A stretch of DNA of 64,000 nucleotides from Cellulomonas xiejunii (GTDB lineage: Bacteria > Actinomycetota > Actinomycetes > Actinomycetales > Cellulomonadaceae), in contig NZ_CP101987.1 of NCBI RefSeq assembly GCF_024508315.1, positions 1,426,001-1,490,000 of the forward strand. Direction: 5' to 3'. Within the stretch, counting starts at the first letter, position 1; each line of letters begins with the position of its first letter. The notes under the pieces were generated by a model that searched no databases, was not told where the DNA came from, and saw only the letters and a program-made list of their open reading frames with translations. The position numbers were made by a program, and so were the translations under genes. Shown piece after piece: positions 35,021 through 45,805 of this stretch.

Positions 35021-35644
35021 ATGGGAACGCACACCCAGGACGTGACGGTCGTCGGATGGGTCGGCTCCAACCTGCGCACGTACCACCTCGACGGGGTCGG
35101 GGGAGTGCCGTACGCGCAGTTCCGGCTCGCGTCGACGCGCCGCGTGCTCGACCGGCAGTCCGGGGCCTTCCGCGACGGACCGACGCTGTGGTTCACGGTC
35201 AAGGCGTGGCGGGCCGCGGCGGTCAACCTCGACGCGTCGCTCGCCAAGGGTGACCCCGTGGTCGTCGTGGGGCGTCTGGGGCAGTCGGAGTGGGTGGCGC
35301 AGGACGGGGCGCCGCGCTCCGAGCTGGTGCTCGAGGCGCTCGCCGTGGGGCACGACCTGAGCTTCGGCACCACCAAGTTCCGTCGGACGCTGTCGGGACC
35401 GCGGCGCGCCCGCGACGACCACGCCGACGCCCTCCCCGACGACGTCGGCGGTCTCGCCGAGGCACCCGGTCCCGGGCCCGTACACGTCGACGACCCGTGG
35501 GCCTCCACCGCCGACGCCCCGCCCGCGGGCGACGAGCCGCCCGCGGACGAGTCGGACGTGGCGGCGGGCGAGAGTGCCTGCGACCTCGGCGGTGCGGCCG
35601 CGCCCGGATCAGTGTCCGAACGGGCGCTGGCCGGACGCGGGTGA
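35021..35644 (+). CDS. ssb: Single-stranded DNA-binding protein (SSB paralog)
   Basis: 207 residues. OB-fold core of about 110 residues: VTVVGWVGSNLRTY, YAQFRLASTRR, TLWFTVKAWRAAAVNL and KGDPVVVVGRLGQSEW. The C-terminal ~90 residues are acidic and disordered but lack the DDIPF-type acidic tip, so this is a secondary SSB, not the replicative one. GGGGA precedes the ATG. It sits between the two GTPase pairs, followed by ettA. Confidence 0.85.
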   Translation: MGTHTQDVTVVGWVGSNLRTYHLDGVGGVPYAQFRLASTRRVLDRQSGAFRDGPTLWFTVKAWRAAAVNLDASLAKGDPVVVVGRLGQSEWVAQDGAPRSELVLEALAVGHDLSFGTTKFRRTLSGPRRARDDHADALPDDVGGLAEAPGPGPVHVDDPWASTADAPPAGDEPPADESDVAAGESACDLGGAAAPGSVSERALAGRG

Positions 35645-35788
35645 TCGCCTAGGCTGGTGGATCGGCACCCGGCGCCCGCGGCCGGGCCGTGACAGCGCGA
35701 CTCCCTGCACGCACTCCCGTGCGTCCAGGGGCCGCGCGCCCCGGCTTCGCGGCACCACCAGAACCTACGAGGAGCGGACGAGCACTCA

Positions 35789-37471
<1,683 letters not shown>

Positions 37472-37484
37472 CACGACCTGCCGT

Positions 37485-37520
37485 CGACGGCCCGGACGAG
37501 CACCCTCGTCCGGGCCGTCG
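37485..37520 (+). terminator. Hairpin terminator of ettA
   Basis: CGACGGCCCGGACGAG pairs perfectly over 16 bp with 37505-37520 around a CACC loop, 13 nt after the ettA stop. Confidence 0.8.
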
Positions 37521-37565
37521 TCCGTCCGGGGGACAGGTCGACAGGTGCCCGGGCTGCCGGTCGGG

Positions 37566-37571
37566 CAGACT
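37566..37571 (+). promoter_or_regulatory. -10-like CAGACT before GTPase pair 2
   Basis: CAGACT precedes the ATG at 37579 by 7 nt, the spacing seen at other leaderless starts here. Confidence 0.4.
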
Positions 37572-37578
37572 GACGGGC

Positions 37579-39555
37579 ATGACGGAGCCCGAGGTCGACG
37601 ACACGGTGGAGTCCGAGGTCAGCGGCCCGTCCGGGACGTCCGACGGAGCGGTGAGCGGCCTGCTCGACGCGCTCGAACGCCTGCAGCAGCGGCTCGCGAC
37701 GCTCGCGCTCCCGCTCGAGGCGCCCGGCGTCGCCGAGGCGCGTGCCGACCGGGCGGCCGCGCTCGCGCAGCTCGACGACTACCTGCTGCCACGCCTGCGC
37801 GCACGCTCGGCCCCGCTGCTCGTCGTCGTCGGCGGGTCCACGGGCGCCGGCAAGTCGACCCTCGTCAACTCGCTCCTGGGGGTGCAGGTGTCGGCACCCG
37901 GCGTGCTGCGCCCCACCACCCGGGCCCCCGTCCTCGTGCATCACCCGCTCGACGAGCGCTGGTACTCGACGGACCGTGTCCTGCCAGGCCTGGCACGTCT
38001 CACCGCCGCGCCGGTGACGGCCGATGCACCGGCCGGCAGCGGCGTCGCCGATCCCGCGCGGGCCCTGCGCCTCGTCGCGTCGCCGGCGCTGCCGCGCGGG
38101 CTCGCGCTGCTCGACGCGCCCGACGTCGACTCGGTCGACGTCGCCAACCGGCGTCTCGCCGCGCAGCTGCTCGACGCGGCCGACCTGTGGCTGTTCGTCA
38201 CGACCGCCGCGCGGTACGCCGACGCCGTCCCCTGGGACCTGCTGCTCCGGGCAGCGCAGCGGCACGCGCAGGTCGCACTCGTCGTCGACCGCGTCGACCC
38301 GGGGACCGAGGAGGTCGCCGCCGACCTGCGACGCATGATGGACGAGAACGGCCTGCCGGACGCGCGGCTGTTCCTCGTCCCCGAGTCCCCGCTGGTCGAC
38401 GGGCTGCTGCCCGAGTCGGCCGTGTCCGACGTCGCGACGTGGCTCACGGCGCTGGGGGCGGACGCGCCCGCACGGGAGGCGGTCGCTCTGGCCACCCGGG
38501 ACGGCGTCGTCGACGACCTGGCCCGGCGCGCGCAGGTGCTCGCCGACGCTGCGGACGTGCAGGCCGCAACCGACCGTCGGCTCCGTGCGGTGGTGGCGGG
38601 CGCCTACGCCGACGCCGCGACGCACGTGCAGCTGGCGACGTCCGACGGGGCGATGCTGCGCGGCGAGGTCCTGGCCCGCTGGCAGGAGTTCGTCGGCACC
38701 GGGGAGCTGCTGCGTTCGGTCGAGCACGGTGTCGGCCGGGTGCGTGACGCGGTCACTGCGTTCTTCCGCGGCACGCCGGCGCAGGCGCCCCGCGTCGAGC
38801 AGGCGATCGCGCACGGGCTCACCGCCGTCGTGCTCGACGCCTCGGACGCCGCCGCCGAGCGCACGCACGCGGCGTGGCGCGGTGACCCCGCGGGTGCCGC
38901 GCTGCTGCCCGGGCTGGACCTGGCGCGCGCGTCGACGACGCTGCGGGCCGAGGTCGACGCGCAGGTGCGCGGGTGGCAGTCGGACGTGCTGGAGCTCGTG
39001 CGGGAGCAGGGCGAGTCACGGCGGGGGACCGCCCGCTACCTGTCGTTCGGCGTCAACGCCGCCGGCGTGAGCCTCATGGTGCTCGCCTTCGCGTCGACGG
39101 GCGGTCTGACGGGCATCGAGGTGGGCATCGCCGGCGGCACCGCACTCGTCGCGCAGAAGCTCCTCGAGGCGGTCTTCGGCGACGACGCGGTCCGTCGGCT
39201 GACCACCTACGCGCGCGAGCGCCTCGACGCACGCGTCGACGGTGTGCTCGCTCAGGAGGCCGAGCGGTACACCGCGCAGCTCGACGCACTCGGCTCCGCC
39301 GACGTCGACGGGGCCGCGCTGCGCGCCGCAGGTCGGGATGTCGAGCGGGCGGCGAGCGCCGAGCGGTCGGTGCGCTCGGAGGCTGTCCCCGGCTCGGCGC
39401 CCGCAGTGAGCAACGCGCTGCGCGGTGCAGGGACGTCCACCGGTGCGCCGGGCCCGCGACGCGACGTACCGCGCGGGGCGGACCGCGAGGAGCCCGACAC
39501 CCGGCGCCCGGGGTTCTGGCGGCGACTGCTCGGCGGGACGCAGGACGACGCATGA
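37579..39555 (+). CDS. Dynamin-like GTPase A of pair 2
   Basis: 658 residues, paralog of the 31587 gene: GSTGAGKSTLVNSLLG, LRPTTRAPVLVHHP, LDAPDVDSV and DLWLFVTTAARYADAVPW are shared. It is longer, with a hydrophobic region at about 490-540 (SFGVNAAGVSLMVLAFAST, IEVGIAGGTALVAQKL) that may insert in or lie on the membrane, and a disordered C-terminus ending in basic FWRRLLGG. The G4 position reads VDRVD. Coupled by ATGA overlap to the next gene, exactly as in pair 1. Confidence 0.82.
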   Translation: MTEPEVDDTVESEVSGPSGTSDGAVSGLLDALERLQQRLATLALPLEAPGVAEARADRAAALAQLDDYLLPRLRARSAPLLVVVGGSTGAGKSTLVNSLLGVQVSAPGVLRPTTRAPVLVHHPLDERWYSTDRVLPGLARLTAAPVTADAPAGSGVADPARALRLVASPALPRGLALLDAPDVDSVDVANRRLAAQLLDAADLWLFVTTAARYADAVPWDLLLRAAQRHAQVALVVDRVDPGTEEVAADLRRMMDENGLPDARLFLVPESPLVDGLLPESAVSDVATWLTALGADAPAREAVALATRDGVVDDLARRAQVLADAADVQAATDRRLRAVVAGAYADAATHVQLATSDGAMLRGEVLARWQEFVGTGELLRSVEHGVGRVRDAVTAFFRGTPAQAPRVEQAIAHGLTAVVLDASDAAAERTHAAWRGDPAGAALLPGLDLARASTTLRAEVDAQVRGWQSDVLELVREQGESRRGTARYLSFGVNAAGVSLMVLAFASTGGLTGIEVGIAGGTALVAQKLLEAVFGDDAVRRLTTYARERLDARVDGVLAQEAERYTAQLDALGSADVDGAALRAAGRDVERAASAERSVRSEAVPGSAPAVSNALRGAGTSTGAPGPRRDVPRGADREEPDTRRPGFWRRLLGGTQDDA

Positions 39556-41201
39556 GCCTGACCCTCGATGAGCGCGTCGCCGCGCTCGACGCCGCGCTGG
39601 ACGCCGGTGACGGCCGGTTGCCCGCGACGCTGGTCACGCAGACGCGCGACCTGCTGGCTCGGGTACGCGAGCGCGCCGGGCTGTCGGCCGAGCACACCGT
39701 GGTGGCGCTCGCGGGTGCGACCGGCTCGGGCAAGTCGTCGCTCTTCAACGCGCTCGTCGGCGCGGACCTGGCCAGCACGGGCGTGCAGCGGCCGACGACG
39801 TCCCACCCCCTGGCCGTCGTCGTCGGTGACGACCCGGACGGAGACGGGCCTGCCCGGCTGCTCGACTGGCTCGAGGTCGGGCGTCGTCACGCACTGCCGG
39901 CCGGGCCGCCCGGCACGCACCCCGACGGCGGGCAACGGCCCGGGGCCGCCGTCCGCGGTGCCCGGCTGGCCGACGGGCTGGTGCTGCTGGACCTGCCCGA
40001 CCACGACTCGGTGGTCGTCGAGCACCGCGTGCGGGCCGAACGGCTGGTGTCCCGTGCCGACCTGCTGGTCTGGGTGGTCGACCCGCAGAAGTACGCGGAC
40101 GCCGCGCTGCACGACCGCTACCTCCGGCCGCTCGCGGGGCACGACGACGTCGTCGTGCTCGTCCTGAACCAGGCGGACCGGCTCAGCGCGGGCGACGTCG
40201 ACTCCGTCCTGGGCGACCTGCGCCGGCTCGCCGCCGCCGACGGCCTGGAGCGTGCCCGGGTCCTCGCCGCGTCCGCACGGACGGGCGCCGGTGTCGACGA
40301 CCTGCGGGCACTGGTCGCGCAGGCCGTCGAGCGACGTGAGGCGACGAACCAGCGCTTCGGCGCCGATCTGCGCACCGCGGCCCGGGGCGTCGCCGACGCC
40401 TGCGGTCCGGAGCCGCGGGGACGTCGCCGTGACGTCGCCACCGACCGGCTGCTCGACGCGCTGGAGGACGCGGCGGGCGTGCCGACCGTGGTGACGGCCG
40501 TGCGGCGCTCGGCGGTGCGGCGCGCCGGTGCGCACACCGGCTGGCCCCCGGTGCGCTGGTTGGCGCGACTGCGCCCCGACCCGCTGCGGCGGCTGCACCT
40601 GGCACCCCGGTCCGCCGCCGAGGCGGACGTGACCCGCACGTCGTTGCCGCCGGCCGGGCCCGCGCAGCGGGCGACGGCAGCGACCGCCGTGCGCGACCAC
40701 GCGGACGCCGTGCTGGCCGGCGCCCCCGACACCTGGGTGCTGGCGGCCCGCGCGCGCCTCGACACCGCCGCGCTGCCCGACGCCCTCGACCACGCCGTCG
40801 CGCGCACGCCGCTGCTGCCCGAGCGCGCGGTCTGGTGGTGGCGCGTCGCGGGAGCCCTGCAGTGGCTGCTGCTCGCCGCCGCGGTCACCGGTGCCCTGTG
40901 GCTCGCGGGGATCGCGCTGCTCGCCTACCTGCAGCTGCCGGACCCGGTCACCCCGGTGTGGGGCCCGGCGCCCGCGCCCACGGTCCTGCTGGTCGGCGGC
41001 GTCCTCGCCGGTCTGCTCGTCGCGGCGGTGGGGGCGCTCGCCGGCAGGCTGGGTGCCCGCGCCCGCGCCCGCGCGGCGCGGCGGCGGCTGCGGGCGTCCG
41101 TCGCGGAGGTGGCGCAGCGGCTCGTCCTGACGCCGCTGGCGGCGCAGACCGACGCGCTGGCCGCGTGCCGTCGGCAGGCCGCGCGGGCCGCCGGCCGCTG
41201 A
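39552..41201 (+). CDS. Membrane-anchored GTPase B of pair 2 (YfjP-like)
   Basis: 549 residues, paralog of the 33284 gene. G1 GATGSGKSSLFNAL, RPTTSHPL switch, LLDLPDHDS, WVVDPQKYADA and LNQAD are shared. Two membrane helices near the end (WLLLAAAVTGALWLAGIALLAY and TVLLVGGVLAGLLVAAVGAL) and a basic helical tail follow. Together with its partner it repeats the architecture of pair 1 on the other side of ssb-ettA. Confidence 0.82.
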   Translation: MSLTLDERVAALDAALDAGDGRLPATLVTQTRDLLARVRERAGLSAEHTVVALAGATGSGKSSLFNALVGADLASTGVQRPTTSHPLAVVVGDDPDGDGPARLLDWLEVGRRHALPAGPPGTHPDGGQRPGAAVRGARLADGLVLLDLPDHDSVVVEHRVRAERLVSRADLLVWVVDPQKYADAALHDRYLRPLAGHDDVVVLVLNQADRLSAGDVDSVLGDLRRLAAADGLERARVLAASARTGAGVDDLRALVAQAVERREATNQRFGADLRTAARGVADACGPEPRGRRRDVATDRLLDALEDAAGVPTVVTAVRRSAVRRAGAHTGWPPVRWLARLRPDPLRRLHLAPRSAAEADVTRTSLPPAGPAQRATAATAVRDHADAVLAGAPDTWVLAARARLDTAALPDALDHAVARTPLLPERAVWWWRVAGALQWLLLAAAVTGALWLAGIALLAYLQLPDPVTPVWGPAPAPTVLLVGGVLAGLLVAAVGALAGRLGARARARAARRRLRASVAEVAQRLVLTPLAAQTDALAACRRQAARAAGR

Positions 41202-41220
41202 GGACCGCCGACGGCGGCCG

Positions 41221-42342
41221 TCAGCCCGTGCGGCGCTGCCAACCCGCGGCGATACCTGTGGGCCGGAAGCCGAGCGCGACGTTGATGGCGAGCATGTGCT
41301 CGTTCTCCTGCGCGTTCCAGGTGTGCAACCGCCGTTCACCCGGCCGCCAGGCGGTGTAGGCCTCGAGGTTGACGCCCTTGACCAGCATGCCGAGGCGTCG
41401 TCCGCGGTGGTCGGCCAGCACGAGCGTGTCGCCCTGGAAGCCGAACGGCACGTCGGGCGCGGGGACCGCCAGCTCGGTGAACGCGGCCAGCGTGCCGGTC
41501 GGCACGTGCTCCGCGGCGGTCAGCAGGACCCGCTGGTGCTGCTGCGCGCGCGACTCCAGGTGGTGCCGCACCCGAGCTGCGTCCCACGTGTCCTCGCCGA
41601 TGTCGTAGCCGGCGTTCGGCGCGTCCGTGCTCATGCGGGTCCACAGCACCGCGAGGGCGTCGAGCCACGCGTCCGGAACGGTGTCCCACCACGTGTGCGT
41701 GCGGTAGTCCGCCCCGGCGTGGGCCCGGGCGTCGGCGAGCAGGTCCGCGCGTGCCGACGGGTCGGCGGGCAGCGTCAGGACGGAGTGGCGGACGACCTGC
41801 TCCAGGTGGAAGCCGTGCCGGAGCGCGAACCGTGCGGCGGGAGCATCCGCAGGGACGCGCCCCTCGCCCGTCGGGGCGTCGAGCACGCCGGGACCTGGTG
41901 GGGGCTCGGGCGCGTGCCCGGACCACACGATGACCGTGCGGCGCTCGTTCTCGGACATGACGCGCTCGGCATGCCGCAGCAGCGCCGTCCCCACGCCGCG
42001 CCCTTGCCACCCGGGTCGCACCTGCAGGTGCAGCTGGGCGAGGTGCGTGTTGTCGTGGCGCGGCATGAGGACGGTGACCGTGCCGAGGACGTCGTCGGCC
42101 CCCGGCACGGCCGGGGCATCGGGCGCGACGGCGACCGCGAGGTGCTGGCTCGCGTACTCCTGGTCGGCGTAGATGGGAAGGCGCACGTGCAGCGGCGCCC
42201 ACAGGTCCGTCCAGCCGTAGCGCGCGAGCTCGAGCGCGTGGTCGATGTCACACAGCGCCTGGTAGGCCCAGGTGTCGGGGTGGTCGAGGTCGGTGGGTGC
42301 GGGCGGCGCGTCGACCACCCGCCAGTCGCTCGTCGTGCGCAT
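41221..42342 (-). CDS. Tandem GNAT-fold acetyltransferase
   Basis: 373 residues with two GNAT domains. The N-terminal domain (about 70-190) has LHLQVRPGWQGRGVGTALLRHAE, the acetyl-CoA-binding Q/RxxGxG/A motif. The C-terminal domain (about 215-373) has LADHRGRRLGMLVKGVNL and ends with a degenerate NVALGF segment. The layout recalls mycothiol synthase (MshD) but the sequence is not clearly MshD. Substrate unknown. It diverges from the hot-dog thioesterase gene. Confidence 0.8.
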   Translation of the reverse strand: MRTTSDWRVVDAPPAPTDLDHPDTWAYQALCDIDHALELARYGWTDLWAPLHVRLPIYADQEYASQHLAVAVAPDAPAVPGADDVLGTVTVLMPRHDNTHLAQLHLQVRPGWQGRGVGTALLRHAERVMSENERRTVIVWSGHAPEPPPGPGVLDAPTGEGRVPADAPAARFALRHGFHLEQVVRHSVLTLPADPSARADLLADARAHAGADYRTHTWWDTVPDAWLDALAVLWTRMSTDAPNAGYDIGEDTWDAARVRHHLESRAQQHQRVLLTAAEHVPTGTLAAFTELAVPAPDVPFGFQGDTLVLADHRGRRLGMLVKGVNLEAYTAWRPGERRLHTWNAQENEHMLAINVALGFRPTGIAAGWQRRTG

Positions 42343-42457
42343 GGCTCAGCATGGCGTGCGCGGTGGCTGCGGCGCAGGTCGATTTCCGTCGTGGCCCGCG
42401 CCGGGGCGACGATACGACGCGGCGCGGGACCGAGCGCCGGGGGCTCGAGGAGGACGC

Positions 42458-42952
42458 ATGGCCAGGATCACGGTGCCGGTGCAGCTGCGCTGGTCCGACA
42501 TGGACGCGTACGCGCACGTCAACAACGTGGAGATGCTGCGCCTCCTGGAGGAGGCGCGCATCGAGGTCTTCTGGCGCCACCCCGAGGGTCCGGACGGCAC
42601 GGTGCCCGACGGCGCCCGCCCGACAGCGGTGCTCGACGCGGGGCCGGGTGCCCTGACCTCCACGCTCGTGGCCCGCCAGGAGATCCAGTACGTGCGCCCC
42701 CTGCCGTACCGGCGTGCGCCCGTCGTCATCGAGCTGTGGCTGGGGCACCTCGGCGGTGCGAGCCTGGACGTCTGCTACGAGGTCCGCGACGCGCCGACGA
42801 CCGTCGAGGGCTCGGTCGTCTTCGCGGTCGCGACCACGACGATCGTGCTGGTCGACACCGCGACCGGGGCCCCGCGCCGCCTCACCGCCGACGAGCGCGC
42901 GGTGTGGACCCCCTACCTGGAGGACCCCGTCGTCATCCGCCGTCGCGCGTGA
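42458..42952 (+). CDS. Hot-dog acyl-CoA thioesterase (4HBT/YbgC-like)
   Basis: 164 residues. The front motif VQLRWSDMDAYAHVNNVEMLRLLEEAR carries the catalytic Asp of 4-hydroxybenzoyl-CoA/YbgC-type thioesterases. GAGGAGGA lies 4-9 nt before the ATG. Its 3' end overlaps the convergent SDR gene by 20 bp. The specific acyl-CoA is not predictable. Confidence 0.88.
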   Translation: MARITVPVQLRWSDMDAYAHVNNVEMLRLLEEARIEVFWRHPEGPDGTVPDGARPTAVLDAGPGALTSTLVARQEIQYVRPLPYRRAPVVIELWLGHLGGASLDVCYEVRDAPTTVEGSVVFAVATTTIVLVDTATGAPRRLTADERAVWTPYLEDPVVIRRRA

Positions 42953-44666
42953 GGTCGGTCCGCGCGCGCTCCGCTCGCTCGGCGGCGCGTGCGACGTTGC
43001 GCTGCATCCCACCGAACACGACGCCGTGGAACGGGTACACCGCCCACCAGTAGAGCTGTCCTCCGAGCCCGTGCGGGTGGAACAGCGCACGCTGCGCGAA
43101 GACCACCGGCGGCCTGCGCCACGCCACGGGGTCCCACGACCCCTCGGCGTCGTGCGGGCCCGGGTCGGCCGCGGGCGCGTTCCCCGTGCCGGTGCCGGGG
43201 CCGTCAGCGGGTTCGACGCGCAGCTCGAGCCACGCCAGGCCAGGCAGCCGCATCTCGGCCCGCAGGCGCAGCATGCGCCCGGGGACCAGCTGTTCCACGC
43301 GCCAGAAGTCCACGGCGTCGTCGAGAAGCAGGCGCGCGGGGTCGCGGCGCCCGCGCCGCAGCCCCGGCCCGCCGACGACGCGGTCCAGCAGGCCGCGCAC
43401 GCGCCAGGCCAGCGCCCACGAGTACCAGCCGCGCTCACCGCCCACGGCCTCGACGACGCGCCAGAGCGCGGCCGGTGACGCGTCGACCAGCACGCGCCGC
43501 TCGTCGACGTACAACGAGCCACCGGCCCAGTCCGGGTCCGACGGGAGCGGGTCGCTGGGTGCACCGGGGGGAGCGGCGGACGACCAGCGCGTGCTGACGG
43601 TCGCGCCCTGGACACGGGCCAGCGCGAGCCGGACCGCGCGGTCGAACCCCACCAGGCCGCCGGGCGGGTCGGGCACGTACTGCGCGATGTCGTGCTCCTC
43701 GCAGACCACCTCGTGGATCAGCGACTCGACGAGCGGGCGCGTGAGCCCGCCGGGTACAGGCGTGACCAGCGAGACCCACAGGCTCGACAGGCGCGGCGTC
43801 AGCACCGGGACGGGCACGATGACGCGCCGGGGGAGGCCCGCGATCCGGGCGTAGCGCTGCATCATGTCGCGGTACGTGAGCACGTCGGGCCCGCCGATGT
43901 CGAAGACGCGGGACACGTCGCGCGGCATGGCCGCCGCGCCCACGAGGTAGCGCAGGACGTCGCGGATCGCGATCGGCTGGATGCGGTTGGACACCCACTT
44001 CGGCACCGTCATCGCGGGCAGGCGCTCGGTGAGGTAGCGCATCATCTCGAACGACGCGGAGCCCGAGCCGAGGATCACGGCGGCGCGCAGCACCGTGGTC
44101 GGTACCCCCGAGGCCAGCAGGATCTCGCCGACCTCCGTCCGGGACGCCAGGTGGGGGGACAGCGGCTCGCCGTGGGGGGACAGCCCGCCCAGGTAGACGA
44201 CCCGCCCGATGCCCGCGTCGTGCGCCGCCTCCGCGAACGTCCGCGCGGTGGACCGGTCCCGCTCCTCGAACGTCTTCCCGGTCCCGAGGGAGTGGATGAG
44301 GTAGTACGCGACGTCGACGCCCTCGAGCGCGGCCCGGATCTGCGCGGGCTCCGCGGCGTCGGCGGCGACGACCTCGACCGAGTCGTACCAGGGGCGCCCG
44401 CGCAGGCGGTCGGGGTGCCGGGCCACCGCGCGCACGCGGTACCCCGCGGCGAGCAGCTCCGGCACCAGGCGGCCGCCGACGTACCCGGTGACGCCGGTGA
44501 CCGCGACGAGGGGGGCGTCGGGGCGTGGCCGACCGTCGGGTCCCGGGCCCGGCACCAGTCCGCCGAGCGTGCGCGCGACGGGCTCGGGGGCGAGGTCCGG
44601 CTCGGAAGCCCTGCCGGGCTCGGGCGCGGGCGCGGGGTCGGGCGCTCGGCCGGCGCTGTGGCTCAT
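42933..44666 (-). CDS. SDR-type NAD(P)-binding protein fused to DUF2867
   Basis: 577 residues. After a Pro/Glu-rich leader of about 50 residues comes an atypical extended SDR domain: VTGVTGYVGGRLVPELL (nucleotide-binding GxxGxxG), VDVAYYLIHSLG and VVYLGGLSPHG, without the usual YxxxK. The C-terminal ~150 residues match DUF2867 (SLYVDERRVLVDAS, WWAVYPFHGVVFGGMQ). This fusion occurs in many actinobacteria; function unknown. A -10-like CAGACT lies 6 nt before the ATG. Confidence 0.85.
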   Translation of the reverse strand: MSHSAGRAPDPAPAPEPGRASEPDLAPEPVARTLGGLVPGPGPDGRPRPDAPLVAVTGVTGYVGGRLVPELLAAGYRVRAVARHPDRLRGRPWYDSVEVVAADAAEPAQIRAALEGVDVAYYLIHSLGTGKTFEERDRSTARTFAEAAHDAGIGRVVYLGGLSPHGEPLSPHLASRTEVGEILLASGVPTTVLRAAVILGSGSASFEMMRYLTERLPAMTVPKWVSNRIQPIAIRDVLRYLVGAAAMPRDVSRVFDIGGPDVLTYRDMMQRYARIAGLPRRVIVPVPVLTPRLSSLWVSLVTPVPGGLTRPLVESLIHEVVCEEHDIAQYVPDPPGGLVGFDRAVRLALARVQGATVSTRWSSAAPPGAPSDPLPSDPDWAGGSLYVDERRVLVDASPAALWRVVEAVGGERGWYSWALAWRVRGLLDRVVGGPGLRRGRRDPARLLLDDAVDFWRVEQLVPGRMLRLRAEMRLPGLAWLELRVEPADGPGTGTGNAPAADPGPHDAEGSWDPVAWRRPPVVFAQRALFHPHGLGGQLYWWAVYPFHGVVFGGMQRNVARAAERAERARTDLTRDGG

Positions 44667-44672
44667 CCGGGC

Positions 44673-44678
44673 AGTCTG
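44673..44678 (-). promoter_or_regulatory. -10-like CAGACT of the SDR-DUF2867 gene
   Basis: On the minus strand CAGACT precedes the ATG at 44666 by 6 nt. Confidence 0.4.
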
Positions 44679-44712
44679 CGCCGCGCGCCAGGTACCCGCA
44701 CCCGGGCGGGGC

Positions 44713-44752
44713 GTCAGGAGGTCAGGAGGTCAGGAGGTCAGGAGGTCAGGAG
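44713..44752. repeat. 8-bp tandem repeat GTCAGGAG x5
   Basis: Five perfect GTCAGGAG units in a row, followed by GTCGAGCG. On the minus strand the repeat (CTCCTGAC) encodes the last residues and stop codon of topoisomerase IB and continues into the spacer before the SDR gene. Confidence 0.95.
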
Positions 44753-45745
44753 GTCGAGCGTGCGGCGCTCGGCGACGTGCTGCGATCGTGTGGGGACGAT
44801 CGCCTCGCCGCGCTCCCAGAGCTCGACGACGCGGGGGTCGATGTACGACGAGCGTGCGACGGTGGGCGTGTTCCCGAGCTCCTCGGCCACGTCCTTCACG
44901 ACCGCCGCGACCACGCGGCGGCGGCCGCGCTCGCTCCGCGGTGGTGGGCCCGCCTCGGCGAGGCCGCGTGCCGCCAGCACCGTCGCGTGCCATGTCCTGA
45001 AGTCCTTCGGGGTCGCCTCCCCGAGCCGGTCGCGCACGTACCGACCCACGTCGGCGCTGGTCACGTCGTGCCAGCCGGCGTCGTCGCGCCACGCCAGCAG
45101 CTCACGGCTGTCGTCGCGTCGGCGCAGCAGGGTGCGGACCAGCTCGGCGACGACCCCGTCGTCCACCACGGTGTCCCGCACCTGACCGGACTTGGCGGGG
45201 AAGAGCAGGTGCACCGCACCGGGGCGGCCGTCCTCGTCGGGCAGGACCCGCACGTGGTCCCGGCGCAGCGTCGCCAGGCCGAACGACCCGTGCCGCCGTG
45301 TGTAGCCCTCGGTGCCCACGCGCAGGTACGCGCGGTCGAGCAGGCGGAAGGCCAGGGCCAGCGCCTTGTCCCGCGGCATGCCGTCCAGCGCCAGGTCGGC
45401 CCGCACCCGGCGGCGCGCGGCCGGCAGCCGGCGGGCGACGTCCAGCACGTGCTCGTGCTTGAGCCGGGCACGCCGCGCCTGCCACTGCGCGTGGTAGAGG
45501 TACTGGCGGCGTGCCGCGTCGTCGAGACCCGCAGCCTGGATGTGGCCGTTGGGCCACGGGCTGATCCACACGTCACGCCACGCCGGCGGGATCGCGAGGG
45601 CCCTCACGCGCTCGAGGTGCTCGCGCTCCTCGATGCGCCGGCGCTCCACGTCGAGGTACGCGAACCCGCGCCCCGCGCGGCGCCGGGTCCATCCCGGCTG
45701 GTCGAGGCGCACACGTCGCAGACGGACCATGTCGGAGAGTCTCAC
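44738..45745 (-). CDS. DNA topoisomerase IB (poxvirus type)
   Basis: 335 residues. Relaxes supercoils by transient 3'-phosphotyrosyl nicking. Catalytic elements: an arginine in GMPRDKALALAFRLLDRAYLRVG, a KSGQ lysine strand, a FRTWHATV segment that holds the catalytic His/Arg environment, and the nucleophile in SSYIDPRV (about Y301). GTG at 45745 and ATG at 45730 are both possible starts, neither with a good ribosome site. The C-terminus (LLTS) is encoded within an 8-bp tandem repeat. Confidence 0.92.
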   Translation of the reverse strand: MRLSDMVRLRRVRLDQPGWTRRRAGRGFAYLDVERRRIEEREHLERVRALAIPPAWRDVWISPWPNGHIQAAGLDDAARRQYLYHAQWQARRARLKHEHVLDVARRLPAARRRVRADLALDGMPRDKALALAFRLLDRAYLRVGTEGYTRRHGSFGLATLRRDHVRVLPDEDGRPGAVHLLFPAKSGQVRDTVVDDGVVAELVRTLLRRRDDSRELLAWRDDAGWHDVTSADVGRYVRDRLGEATPKDFRTWHATVLAARGLAEAGPPPRSERGRRRVVAAVVKDVAEELGNTPTVARSSYIDPRVVELWERGEAIVPTRSQHVAERRTLDLLTS

Positions 45746-45805
45746 CCGGCGCCGGTCGTCGCGCGCGTCGAGCAGGAGCGTGACGTGCCGCGCGCCGCGC
45801 GTCCC

